A stretch of DNA of 64,000 nt from CAVXDY01 sp963721335. GTDB taxonomy: Bacteria > Actinomycetota > Thermoleophilia > Miltoncostaeales > Miltoncostaeaceae. Below the pieces are notes generated by a model, which worked only from the letters and a program-made list of their open reading frames with translations, was not told the origin of the DNA and did no database searches. Below, piece by piece: positions 26,218 to 34,743 of this stretch. The stretch lies in assembly GCA_963721335.1 (NCBI GenBank), contig CAVRIV010000008.1, forward strand, positions 62,001-126,000. Reading direction: 5' to 3'. The translations under genes and the position numbers were made by a program. Each line of letters starts with the position of its first letter. Within the stretch, counting starts at the first letter, position 1.

Positions 26218-28117
26218 GTGCCGCCTCGCCGCCGCCGCCAGCAGCAGGGGCTCGATCGAGTGCTCGGCGCACCGGCGCTGTTCGCGACCGCCTACGGCAA
26301 CGTGGGCTCGTCGATCTACTACGCGCTCGGCGTCACCGCGGCCCTGGCCCTGGGGCTCACGCCGATCGTGTTCCTCATCGCCGGCGTCATCTTCGCGGCC
26401 ACCGCGGCGACCTACGCCGAGGGCACGGTGCACTACCCGGAGGCGGGCGGGTCGGCCAGCTTCGCGCGCCACGCCTTCAACGAGCTGGTCAGCTTCGGGG
26501 CCGCCTGGGCCCAGCTCCTCAACTACGTCATCACGATCGCCATCTCGGCGTTCTTCGTGCCCCACTACCTGTCGATCTTCTGGTCGCCGCTGAAGCAGAA
26601 CCCATGGGACGTGGTCGTGGGCGCGGCGGTGATCGCGCTGCTCGTGGCCATCAACATCGTGGGCGTCAAGGAGGCCGCCAAGCTCAACGTGCTGCTGGCG
26701 GTGATCGACTTCGCCACCCAGGCGCTGCTCGTGCTGCTGGGCTTCGCGCTGATCTTCTCGCCGAGCATCCTCGTGAACAACGTGGACCTGGGCATCGCCC
26801 CCACCTGGAGCAGCTTCTTCCTGGCGATCCCGGTGGCGATGATCGCCTACACCGGCATCGAGACGATCTCGAACCTCTCCGAGGAGGCGCGCGACCCCTC
26901 GCGCGACATCCCACGCGCCATCCGCCTGGTGGCCATCGCGGTCTACGCCATCTACTTCACCCTTCCGGCGATCGCGCTGTCGGCGCTGCCCGTGACGCTG
27001 GGCCCGGACGGCTACCAGACCCCGCTCGGGCTGCCGCCGGAGGAGGGGGGCTTCGCCAACGACCCGGTGCTCGGGCTGGTGAACAACCTCGGGGTGGAGG
27101 GAGGGCTCCTCTCGGCGCTCGAGATCTACGTGGGCCTGCTGGCGGCCACGATCCTCTTCATCGCCGCGAACGCCGGGGTGATCGGCGCCTCGCGGATCAC
27201 GTACTCGATGGCCACCTACCGGCAGCTGCCGGAGCGCTTCCGGCGATTGCACCCGCGCTTCAAGACCCCGTGGCTGGCCCTGGTGCTCTTCGCCGGCGTG
27301 GCCTCCATCGTCGCCCTCCTGCCCGGGCAGACCGACTTCCTCGGCACGATGTACTCGTTCGGCGCCATGCTCTCGTTCACGATCGCGCACGTCTCCCTGG
27401 TGGCCCTGCGGGTGCGCTACCGCGACGAGGAGCTGGTCTACCGGGCGAGACCGAACATGCGCCTGCGCGGCATCGACTGGCCGCTCTTCGCGGTCTTCGG
27501 AGGCCTCGGGACGGGCCTGGCGTGGCTCGTGGTGGTGGTGGAGGAGCCGGTCACGCGGTGGGCCGGCCTGGGGTGGCTGGCGGTCGGGTTCGCCGTCTAC
27601 CTGGTCTACCGCAAGCGCGTGCTCGGGATCTCCGTGCAGGACACCGTGCGGGCCCCCGCCCTGGTGCTGGGAGCCGGCGCTGCAGATCGAGTACCGGGCG
27701 ATCCTGGTGCCCGTCACGCGCTCGTCGGAGTCGGAGGACGCCCTGGTGGCGGCCGCGCTCCTGGCCGCCGAGCGGCGCTCGACCGTGGCGATCGTGCACG
27801 TGCTCGAGGTCCCGATGGAGCTCCCGCTCACCGCCGAGCTGCCCTCGGCCGAGCGCGAGGCCGACGATCTGCTCGACGACGCCCGGGCCCTGGTGGAGAG
27901 CTACGGGGTGCGCGCGGTCACCCGCCTGGAGCGCGCCCGGAGCGCCGGGCCGGCGATCGTGGCGAACGCGGTGTCGCGTGACGCCGAGCTCGTCGTGATC
28001 GGGGCGGCGCGCCGGGCGCTCAGCCGCCGGGGGCCGATCTTCGGCGCCACGACCAAGCACGTTCTGAAGTACAGCCCGTCGCGGGTGCTCGTGGCGGGCT
28101 CCGGGGTGGCCGCATGA
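26218..28117 (+). CDS. APC-superfamily permease fused to a UspA domain, first copy (frameshifted)
   Basis: About 480 residues of APC-type permease with roughly 12 membrane helices. They begin ALFATAYGNVGSSIYYALG, with the unwound-helix glycine motif, and include AYTGIETISNLSEEARDP. After a frameshift near 27680 comes a UspA-like domain of about 140 residues (YRAILVPVTRSSES, then VVIGAARRAL and a G-rich ATP-loop remnant). The intact second copy downstream has the same fusion, so this is one gene with an indel. The GTG start is leaderless-type. The TrkA/RCK genes in the same operon suggest K+ transport of the KimA kind rather than amino acid uptake; this is inference. Confidence 0.8.
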
Positions 28118-28296
28118 GCGGGGCGCGCCATCTGCCCGTGGCGCTGGCGGTGGTCGTGGTGGTGCTGGGCGTCGCCGTCGTGGCCCGGACCGTGGCCGCC
28201 GGCGTGGGCGGCGGGCTCGGGCTGCTGCTGGGCGGCCTGATGATCCTGGGCGGGGCTCTGCGGCTCTACCTGCTGCGGCCGTGGCGCGGCGGCTGA
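28114..28296 (+). CDS. Small two-helix membrane protein
   Basis: A 60-residue protein with two predicted membrane helices (LPVALAVVVVVLGVAVVA and GLGLLLGGLMILGGALRLYL) and a short basic tail. It overlaps the previous gene by 4 bp (ATGA), and the next permease start lies within its 3' end, so it is co-translated with both. No family is recognised. Placed between two paralogous transporters, it could be an accessory subunit. Confidence 0.65.
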   Translation: MSGARHLPVALAVVVVVLGVAVVARTVAAGVGGGLGLLLGGLMILGGALRLYLLRPWRGG

Positions 28297-30203
28297 CCGC
28301 CCCGGCGCGCTTCCTGCGCGCCCGCTCCCTGGCCCTCGTCGCCTACGGCGAGACCGGCTCCTCACTGGTCTTCGCGCTCGGCATCGTGGCCTTCTACGCG
28401 CTGGGCCTGACCCCGTGGGTGCTCCTGGCGGTCGGGATCCTGATCCTGGTCGTCACGCTCTCGTACGCCGAGGGCGTCGCCGCCGTGCCCGAGGCCGGGG
28501 GGGCCGCCACCTTCGTGCGCCGCGCGTTCAGCGACCCCGCCGGGTTCGTGACCGGCTGGGTGCTGTTCCTCGACTACCTCGTGGTCATCTCGCTCGCCGC
28601 GCTCTTCGTGCCCCACTACCTGGGCGACGCCCTCGGGTGGGAGACCCTGGCCGAGTCGCCGTGGGACGCGGTCGTGGCGATCGGCGTCATCGGCACGCTC
28701 GCGATCCTCCGCCGGGTGCTGCGCGGTCAGCGTCTGTTCCGCGTGGCCGTGGTCTCCGCGGCGATCGCGCTCTTCGCCTGGCTGCTGCTCTCCGTGCTCG
28801 GCTTCGCGCTGGTCTTCTCCTCCGACTCGCTCAGCGTGGGCGTCAACCTCGGCACCGCGCCGTCGTGGGGCTCCGTCGCCCTGGCGCTGTCGCTCGCGAC
28901 GCTGGCGTACACCGGCCTCGAGACCGTCACCAACTTCGTCGCCGAGGCCCGCGAGCCCGGGCGCACCCTGCCGCGAAGCCTGTTCGTGGGCATCGGTGCC
29001 GTCGTGGTGGTCAACCTCCTGGTGGCCGTGGTCGGGGTGTCGGCCTTCCCCGCGGGGCCCGACGCCCGCGGGCCCGACGGCGTGGCGAGCGGCCTCGGGA
29101 TCGACTGGCTCGAGGCCCCGCTGGTCGGCATCGCCACCGTCATCGGCGACGACATGCCCGGCGGCCTCGCGACGGCGCTGGAGATGTTCATCGGGCTCAG
29201 CGCCGCGCTGGTGCTGGTGACCGCGATCGTCACCTCGCTCGCCGGGGCGGAGCGCCTGGCGTTCTCGATGGCCCGCTACAACATGCTCCCCCACGCCTTC
29301 GCCCGCCCCGAGCGCGGCGCGGCGCCCACCGCGGCGGCGACCCTCGCGGCCACCCTGATCGCCGCCTTCCTCCTGGTGCTCTCCGACGTCGTGGGCGACG
29401 GCGCCCAGTTCCTCGCCAGCCTCTACAGCTTCGGTGTGCTCATCGCGCTCACGGCCGCCCAGGTGGCCGTGGTGCGCCTGCGGGTTCGCGAGCCCGAGCT
29501 CGAGCGACCCTTCCGGGTGCCGTGGGGCGTGCGGGTGAGGGGCGTCGTCGTGCCGGTGCCGTCGGTGGTGGGCGCCGTCCTGACGGGGGGCCTCTGGGTG
29601 GCGGCGCTCTTCACGCACGAGGCCGCGCGGATCGTCGGCCCGATCTGGCTCGCCGCAGGCGTCGTCGTCTACCTGCTGTCGCGCCGGGCGGCGGGGGAGA
29701 GCCTCCTCGGCCGGGCGACGCCCGCGGTGCCCGATCTCGTCCCGGGCGCCGAGTTCGGAGCCCAGCGGATCCTGGTGCCCCTGAAGCTCAGCGAGATCGG
29801 CCAGGAGGTGCTGGCCACCGCGCTCCGTCTCGCGGAGGAGCGCGGGGCCCAGGTGTACGTCGTGCACGTCATCGTGGTCCCGATGGCGCTGCCCCTCGAC
29901 GCGCCGGACCTGGAGGGGGAGGCCGACGGCCGCGCGGCGCTGGAGGAGGCGCGGGAGATCGCGGAGGACCTCGGCGTGCAGGTCACCGCCCAGGTCGTCC
30001 GGGCCCGCTCGCTGGCTCAGGCCGTCCTCGACCAGGCGGACGCCCTGAAGGCGGACCTCATCGTGATGGGCTCGGCACCGCGCTGGCGCCGCCAGTCGCG
30101 CTTCTTCAGCCCCACCGTCGACGAGGTGCTGCGCCGGGCGCCGATGGAGGTGATGGTCGTCGCCTATCCCGAGGGCGTCCTCGCGGACGAGGAAAGCGGA
30201 TAA
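28281..30203 (+). CDS. APC-superfamily permease fused to a UspA domain, second copy
   Basis: An intact 640-residue protein. Residues 1-480 are an APC permease (SLALVAYGETGSSLVFALG, AYTGLETVTNFVAEAREP). Residues from about 490 on form a UspA fold (RILVPLKLSEIGQEVL, VYVVHVIVVPMALPL, LIVMGSAPRWRRQ). The ATP-binding glycine motif of UspA (GxxGxxxxxxxxxG) is lost in this copy, where QSRFFSPTVDEVL replaces it. It overlaps the small membrane protein gene upstream and the TrkA-like gene downstream (TAATG). The intact fusion supports the same architecture for the frameshifted first copy. K+ or organic-cation transport is inferred from the RCK partners. Confidence 0.88.
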   Translation: MARRLTAPARFLRARSLALVAYGETGSSLVFALGIVAFYALGLTPWVLLAVGILILVVTLSYAEGVAAVPEAGGAATFVRRAFSDPAGFVTGWVLFLDYLVVISLAALFVPHYLGDALGWETLAESPWDAVVAIGVIGTLAILRRVLRGQRLFRVAVVSAAIALFAWLLLSVLGFALVFSSDSLSVGVNLGTAPSWGSVALALSLATLAYTGLETVTNFVAEAREPGRTLPRSLFVGIGAVVVVNLLVAVVGVSAFPAGPDARGPDGVASGLGIDWLEAPLVGIATVIGDDMPGGLATALEMFIGLSAALVLVTAIVTSLAGAERLAFSMARYNMLPHAFARPERGAAPTAAATLAATLIAAFLLVLSDVVGDGAQFLASLYSFGVLIALTAAQVAVVRLRVREPELERPFRVPWGVRVRGVVVPVPSVVGAVLTGGLWVAALFTHEAARIVGPIWLAAGVVVYLLSRRAAGESLLGRATPAVPDLVPGAEFGAQRILVPLKLSEIGQEVLATALRLAEERGAQVYVVHVIVVPMALPLDAPDLEGEADGRAALEEAREIAEDLGVQVTAQVVRARSLAQAVLDQADALKADLIVMGSAPRWRRQSRFFSPTVDEVLRRAPMEVMVVAYPEGVLADEESG

Positions 30204-30634
30204 TGAATTTCATGAAAGCCGTCATCGTGGGCTGCGGAAGGGTCGGCTCGACGCTGGCGCGGAACCTGGCCGATTCGGGGTGGGAGGTGGTCGTGATCGA
30301 GCGCCGGGAGGAGAACCTGGGCCGGCTCGGCCCGGAATGGCGCAATCCGGTGGTGCTCGGGCACGGCATGGACACCGCCGTGCTGGAGGAGGCCGGGATC
30401 GAGGACGCCGACGTGCTGATCGCGGCGACGGACGGCGACAACACGAACCTGGTGGTGGCCCAGGTCGCAAAGGAGCGGTATCACGTGGCCCACGTGGCGG
30501 CGCGCATTCAGGATCCGGCGCGGGCGAATGCCTACTCCGGTCGTGGATTCGAGGTGATCTCCCCGGTGAAGATGGCGATCGACGGTCTCACCGGGTGGGC
30601 GATGAAGGCCGGAGCGAGCGAGGGGGCGGTCTGA
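30203..30634 (+). CDS. TrkA-N (RCK/KTN) domain protein
   Basis: A 143-residue single RCK N-domain. KAVIVGCGRVGSTLARNLA is the NAD-binding Rossmann motif, followed by VIERREENL, GHGMDTAVLEEAGI and ATDGDNTNLVVAQVA. There is no TrkA-C domain. It ends in a short helical tail (MAIDGLTGWAMKAGA). The start overlaps the permease stop and its stop overlaps the next trkA-like start. A second ATG, 9 nt downstream, could be used. RCK proteins gate K+ transporters in response to NAD(H), ATP or c-di-AMP, so it probably regulates the APC-UspA transporters. Confidence 0.87.
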   Translation: MNFMKAVIVGCGRVGSTLARNLADSGWEVVVIERREENLGRLGPEWRNPVVLGHGMDTAVLEEAGIEDADVLIAATDGDNTNLVVAQVAKERYHVAHVAARIQDPARANAYSGRGFEVISPVKMAIDGLTGWAMKAGASEGAV

Positions 30635-31296
30635 TGTTCGTGATCGTTGTGGGTGGCGGGAAGATGGGGGCCAACATCACCCGGACGCTGCTCCAGAAGG
30701 ACCACGAGGTGGCGATCGTGGAGGCCAAGGCGACGCGGGCGGATTCCCTCCAGGCCGAGTTCGGCCATCGCGTGGTGGAGGGCGACGGGACCGAGCTCTA
30801 CGTCCTCGAGCGGGCCGGCATGACCCGGCCTCCCGACCTCGTGCTGGCGCTGACCGGCGACGACGAGGACAACCTCGTCATCTCCCAGCTCGCGCGCGAG
30901 CGGTACGGGGTCAAGAAGATCATCGCGCGCGTCAACGACCCGCGTAACCAGGAGCATTTCGACCTGCTGGGCGTATCGCCCACGATCTGCCCGACCCAGC
31001 GGATCATGGCCCTGATCGAGCACGAGGTGCCCCAGCACGACGTGGTGCACCTGCTCGACCTGCGCCACGAGAACCTGGAGATCATCGAGATCGAGATCGA
31101 TCCCAAGTGTCCGTGCGTGGGGAAGGCCGTGTCGAACCTCGGCCTGCCGGACGGCTCGCGCCTGATCTCGGTGGTCCGCGACGGCAAGGCCGTGATCGCG
31201 GTGGGGGACACCGTGCTGGCCGAGGGCGACCAGGTGCTCGCCATCCTCGAGCCCAACCGCGAGGTCGAGGTGCGGGAGCTCCTCATGGGCCGGTGA
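30634..31296 (+). CDS. TrkA-type K+ uptake regulatory protein (TrkA-N plus TrkA-C)
   Basis: A 220-residue protein. The N-domain begins FVIVVGGGKMGANITRTLL with EGDGTELYVLERAGM and TGDDEDNLVISQLA. From about residue 140 a TrkA-C domain follows (IEIEIDPKCPCVGKAVSNL, LAEGDQVLAILEPNRE). CPTQRI near 125 is a common linker. It forms a pair with the upstream single-domain protein: one carries only the nucleotide-binding half, the other both halves. No trkH/ktrB-type channel subunit is adjacent, so the partner is likely the permease pair in the same operon. Confidence 0.9.
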   Translation: MFVIVVGGGKMGANITRTLLQKDHEVAIVEAKATRADSLQAEFGHRVVEGDGTELYVLERAGMTRPPDLVLALTGDDEDNLVISQLARERYGVKKIIARVNDPRNQEHFDLLGVSPTICPTQRIMALIEHEVPQHDVVHLLDLRHENLEIIEIEIDPKCPCVGKAVSNLGLPDGSRLISVVRDGKAVIAVGDTVLAEGDQVLAILEPNREVEVRELLMGR

Positions 31297-31329
31297 CGAA
31301 TACATCCTCAGGCTGATGACCTCATCCGC

Positions 31330-31542
31330 ATGAAGCGGCTTCAGATCATGATCGACGAGGAACTCGACGACGCACTCAGGAGGCTGGCGGTTGCCGAGGG
31401 TGTATCGAAGGCGGCCCTCGTGCGGCGGATCGTCGGCGCAGCCGTTCGCCCTCTTCCACCTCTCGCGTCCGATTCCTTGATGCAGCTCTCCGGCTCGGCC
31501 GACTTCGAGCGCGGCGACGTCGATGAGGTCGTCCACGGCTGA
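31330..31542 (+). CDS. Ribbon-helix-helix (CopG-type) antitoxin-like protein, probably orphan
   Basis: A 70-residue protein. MKRLQIMIDEELDDALRRLA and EGVSKAALVRRIV form a ribbon-helix-helix DNA-binding domain. The C-terminal FERGDVDEVVHG is like the toxin-binding tail of VapB-type antitoxins. Only a 16-codon fragment with a PIN-like start (IVVDT) overlaps its stop codon, so the toxin seems lost. It could persist as a free repressor. Confidence 0.7.
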   Translation: MKRLQIMIDEELDDALRRLAVAEGVSKAALVRRIVGAAVRPLPPLASDSLMQLSGSADFERGDVDEVVHG

Positions 31543-31589
31543 TCGTCGTGGACACCCTGCCGGGCCGCCAGAGGGAGCTGTGCACCTGA
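31539..31589 (+). pseudogene. Possible VapC (PIN toxin) remnant
   Basis: Overlapping the antitoxin stop in the -1 frame, 16 codons encode LIVVDTLPGRQRELCT before a TGA. IVVDT is the usual first strand and catalytic Asp of PIN-domain toxins. The rest is missing. The match is short and could be chance. Confidence 0.35.
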
Positions 31590-31673
31590 GGTGACGCCCG
31601 GCTCGGCAGGCGTTCCCCTCCTCCCGCCGAAGGTGTTCGGCATCGGAGGACGCCACCGGAAGGAGGGGCCCAA

Positions 31674-32057
31674 ATGGCCGAGGAGCACGCAACGAACGGC
31701 GCCGGCAACGGGGCGCCGGCATCGAACGGCGAGGCCGCGACCGCGACGACCGCGAAGACGACGGTCAACGCGGCCCACGTCGAGGAGATGGTCAGCCGCT
31801 CGCTGGCCCACACGCGGGACTGGATCAACCGCAAGCGCCTGGCACCCGAGGTGCTGCCGGCCACGCCGCGCCTGTCCACCCGCGACTGGCTGGTGCGCGC
31901 CAGCTTCGCGCTGTTCGCGGTGGTGGTCATGGGCGTGGTGGTGTTCTCGGCCCTCGGCCTGCTGAGCGCCGGCGAGGCCATCGCGGCCCTCAGCCCCGTG
32001 ACCACGCTGACCGCCGTGATCGTGGGCGTCTATCTCGGGGACCGCTCGGCCGGTTGA
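31674..32057 (+). CDS. Small membrane protein of unknown function
   Basis: 127 residues. An Ala/Thr/Asn-rich N-terminal 35 residues (low complexity) precede a basic region (RDWINRKRLAPEVLP). Two membrane helices follow (LFAVVVMGVVVFSALGLL and LTAVIVGVYLG). GGAGGGG lies before the ATG. It overlaps the DUF202 gene by 4 bp and probably works with it in the membrane. No domain is recognised. Confidence 0.65.
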   Translation: MAEEHATNGAGNGAPASNGEAATATTAKTTVNAAHVEEMVSRSLAHTRDWINRKRLAPEVLPATPRLSTRDWLVRASFALFAVVVMGVVVFSALGLLSAGEAIAALSPVTTLTAVIVGVYLGDRSAG

Positions 32058-32404
32058 GCGACGAGGCCCTCGACGCGGACCGCCGGACCCGCCTGGCCAA
32101 CGAGCGGACGTTCCTGGCCTGGTTGAGGAGCGGCCTGACGGCGTTCGCGGTGAGCCTGGCCGTGGGCGGGATCGTGCCCCAACTGGTCAACCGGACCTCC
32201 TGGCCGTTCGTGGCGAGCGGGGTGGCCTTCGCGCTGTACGGCGTGGCGATGATCCTGGTGGGCGCCCAGCGGGGGCGCGCCGTCGAGCGGGCGATCGCCG
32301 GCGGGGGCTACGCACCGCTCCCCGACCGCACGCTCGTGGGCCTCGCCGGCGGCGGGGCGGCGCTCGGCCTCGCCACCCTGGCGCTGGTCGTCTGGCTGCT
32401 CTGA
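32054..32404 (+). CDS. DUF202 (YidH-type) membrane protein
   Basis: 116 residues with three membrane helices and the DUF202 signature RLANERTFLAWLRSGLTAFA at the N-terminus. The TTG start overlaps the previous gene's stop (TTGA). Function of DUF202 proteins is not established. It lies just upstream of bioB but is followed by its own 31-bp gap with a separate promoter signal. Confidence 0.8.
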   Translation: MSDEALDADRRTRLANERTFLAWLRSGLTAFAVSLAVGGIVPQLVNRTSWPFVASGVAFALYGVAMILVGAQRGRAVERAIAGGGYAPLPDRTLVGLAGGGAALGLATLALVVWLL

Positions 32405-32405
32405 G

Positions 32406-32447
32406 GAGGGTCGTCACGCCTGATAGCGTCGCGGCGTGACGATCCTC
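32406..32447. promoter_or_regulatory. Inverted repeat and -10 element over the bioB start (possible BirA operator)
   Basis: Arms GAGGGTCGTCACGCC and GGCGTGACGATCCTC match at 14 of 15 positions around a 12-nt centre. The centre holds TAGCGT (32424-32429), 6 nt before the GTG start of bioB, so the transcript is probably leaderless. A repressor bound here would cover both -10 and start. The operon encodes a BirA with a DNA-binding domain, making it the natural candidate. Confidence 0.6.
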
Positions 32448-33437
32448 GACGAGCTCGAGCACACGCTTCTCGAGGAGAAGCGCTCCATCGAGATGGACGA
32501 GGCGCGGAGCCTCGTGGACCTCCCCGCCGCCGAGCTGCCGCGCCTCCTCGGGCTGGCCCATGAGGTGCGCCGCCGCTGGTGGGGCGAGGGCGTCGAGCTG
32601 GAGTCGCTGATCAGCGCCCAGACCGGCGGCTGCCAGGAGGACTGCGCGTTCTGCTCGCAGTCGATGCACTACGACGCGCCCGCTCAGCGCCACGCCTTCC
32701 TGCCGCTCGACCAGGTGCTCGCCGCGGCGCGGGCCACGGAGGAGTCCGGGGCGAGCGCCTTCTGCATCGTCGTCGCCGTGCGCGGCCCCGACCGGCGCCT
32801 GATGGACCAGGTGCTGCGCGCGATCGAGGCCATCCACGCCGAGACGGGGCTCGACGTCAACTGCTCGCTCGGCATCCTCACCCGCCCGCAGGCCGAGGCC
32901 CTCCGGGACGCCGGCGTTCACCACTACAACCACAACCTCGAGGCCGCGCGCAGCTTCTTCGGCGAGATCGTCACCACCCACACCTGGGAGGAGCGCGCCG
33001 AGACCTGCCGCCTGGTGACCGAGCTGGGCATCAAGCTCTGCAGCGGCGGCATCCTCGGCATGGGGGAGACCTGGGAGCAGCGGCTCGAGCTCGCCTACGA
33101 GCTGCGCGAGCTGGGGCCCGACGAGATCCCGCTCAACTTCCTGAACCCCCGGCCGGGGACGCCGCTCGCCGGGCGGCGGCCCCTCGAGGCCCACGACGCG
33201 CTGCGGGCCATCGCGATCTTCCGGCTCGTGTTCCCGGACCGGATCATCCGCTACGCCGGCGGGCGCGAGCTGGTGCTGCGCGACGCCCAGGCCCTGGGGC
33301 TGGTGGGCGGCGTGAACGGCATGATCGTGGGCAACTACCTCACGACCGCCGGCCGCCCGGCCGCCGAGGACGTGCGCCTGGCGCGCGACCTGGGGATGCC
33401 GGTGGTGCCCGGCGCCCGCGCCGACGCCGCCCACTAG
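32436..33437 (+). CDS. bioB: Biotin synthase
   Basis: A radical-SAM enzyme that inserts sulfur into dethiobiotin to give biotin. The [4Fe-4S] motif is CQEDCAFC (Cys66, 70, 73). HHYNHNLEAARSFF, GGILGMGETWEQR and PLNFLNPRPGTPL match BioB. The 333-residue length is normal. The GTG start lies 6 nt after TAGCGT and inside a strong inverted repeat that may be the operator. It is the first of five genes in the order bioB-bioA-bioF-bioD-birA, which lacks only the early pimeloyl steps. Confidence 0.96.
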   Translation: MTILDELEHTLLEEKRSIEMDEARSLVDLPAAELPRLLGLAHEVRRRWWGEGVELESLISAQTGGCQEDCAFCSQSMHYDAPAQRHAFLPLDQVLAAARATEESGASAFCIVVAVRGPDRRLMDQVLRAIEAIHAETGLDVNCSLGILTRPQAEALRDAGVHHYNHNLEAARSFFGEIVTTHTWEERAETCRLVTELGIKLCSGGILGMGETWEQRLELAYELRELGPDEIPLNFLNPRPGTPLAGRRPLEAHDALRAIAIFRLVFPDRIIRYAGGRELVLRDAQALGLVGGVNGMIVGNYLTTAGRPAAEDVRLARDLGMPVVPGARADAAH

Positions 33438-33450
33438 CGGCGCGCCCGCC

Positions 33451-34743
33451 ATGACGGCGCAGGAGCTGCTCGAGCTCGACCGCGCGCACGTCTGGCACCC
33501 CTATGCGTCCATGCCCGGGACGCACCCGCCGCTGGTGGTGGCATCGGCCTCCGGGGTGCGCCTGCACCTGGCCGAGCCCGTCGCCGGGCATGACGAGCTG
33601 GTGGACGGCATGTCGTCGTGGTGGTCGGCCATCCACGGCTACGCCCACCCGGCCCTCGACGCCGCCGCTCGTGACCAGCTCGAGCGCATGAGCCACGTCA
33701 TGTTCGGAGGCCTCACCCACGAGCCCGCGGTGGGGCTCGCCCGGCGGCTGGTGGAGATCACGCCGGAGCCGCTGCGCCACGTGTTCCTGTGCGACTCGGG
33801 GTCGGTGTCCGTGGAGGTGGCGGTCAAGATGTGCCTCCAGTACTGGCGCTCGCGAGGGAGGCCGGAGCGGCACCGCCTGCTGACCTGGCGGGGCGGCTAC
33901 TACGGAGACACCCTCACGCCGATGTCGCTCTGCGACCCGGACGGCGGCATGCACCACCTCTGGAGCGGGATCCTGCCGCGCCAGGTGTTCGCCGACCCGC
34001 CCCCGGACGGATTCGACGCCCCCGCCGATGCCGGCTACGTCGACCATCTGACGTCGCTGGTCGAGGCGCACGCGGGCGAGCTCGCGGCGATCATCGTCGA
34101 GCCGGTCGTGCAGGGCGCCGGAGGGATGCGCTTCCACAGCCCGGCCTACCTCGGGGCGCTGCGCGCGCTGGCCGACGCGCACGACCTCCTGCTCGTGTTC
34201 GACGAGATCGCCACCGGCTTCGGGCGCAGCGGGGCCCTCTTCGCCGCGGCCCATGCGGGCGTGGCCCCGGACGTGATGTGCGTGGGCAAGGCGATGACCG
34301 GCGGCTACCTCACGATGGCCGCCACCCTCTGCACTCCTCGGGTCGCCGAGGCGATCTCCGCCGGGGAGGTGCCCGTGCTGGCCCACGGGCCGACGTTCAT
34401 GGGCAACCCGCTGGCCGCGGCGGTGGCCAACGCCTCCATCGACCTGCTGCTCGGCCAGGACTGGGCGGGCGAGGTGGGCCGGGTGGAGGCGGGCCTGCGG
34501 GCGGGGCTGGCGCCGGCGGGCGACCTGCCGGGCGTGGCCGACGTCCGGGTGCTCGGCGCGATCGGCGTCGTGCAGCTCGACCACGAGGTCAACGTGGCCG
34601 CGGCGTCAGGGGCGGCGGTGGAGCGCGGCGTGTGGCTGCGGCCGTTCCGCGACCTGGTCTACACGATGCCCCCCTACGTGACGGGCGACGACGACCTGGC
34701 GGCGATCGGCGACGCCGTCGTCGCCGCGGCGGCCGTTGGCTAG
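33451..34743 (+). CDS. bioA: Adenosylmethionine-8-amino-7-oxononanoate aminotransferase
   Basis: A class III PLP aminotransferase that converts KAPA to DAPA using S-adenosylmethionine as amino donor. HVWHPYASM at the N-terminus and DGMSSWWSAIHGY are BioA hallmarks. The PLP lysine is in VGKAMTGGYLTMAAT, preceded by FDEIATGFGRSG. GPTFMGNPLAAAVA matches the SAM/PLP-binding region. The length of 430 is typical. It lies 13 bp after bioB, and its 3' end overlaps the bioF start by 8 bp. Confidence 0.95.
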   Translation: MTAQELLELDRAHVWHPYASMPGTHPPLVVASASGVRLHLAEPVAGHDELVDGMSSWWSAIHGYAHPALDAAARDQLERMSHVMFGGLTHEPAVGLARRLVEITPEPLRHVFLCDSGSVSVEVAVKMCLQYWRSRGRPERHRLLTWRGGYYGDTLTPMSLCDPDGGMHHLWSGILPRQVFADPPPDGFDAPADAGYVDHLTSLVEAHAGELAAIIVEPVVQGAGGMRFHSPAYLGALRALADAHDLLLVFDEIATGFGRSGALFAAAHAGVAPDVMCVGKAMTGGYLTMAATLCTPRVAEAISAGEVPVLAHGPTFMGNPLAAAVANASIDLLLGQDWAGEVGRVEAGLRAGLAPAGDLPGVADVRVLGAIGVVQLDHEVNVAAASGAAVERGVWLRPFRDLVYTMPPYVTGDDDLAAIGDAVVAAAAVG

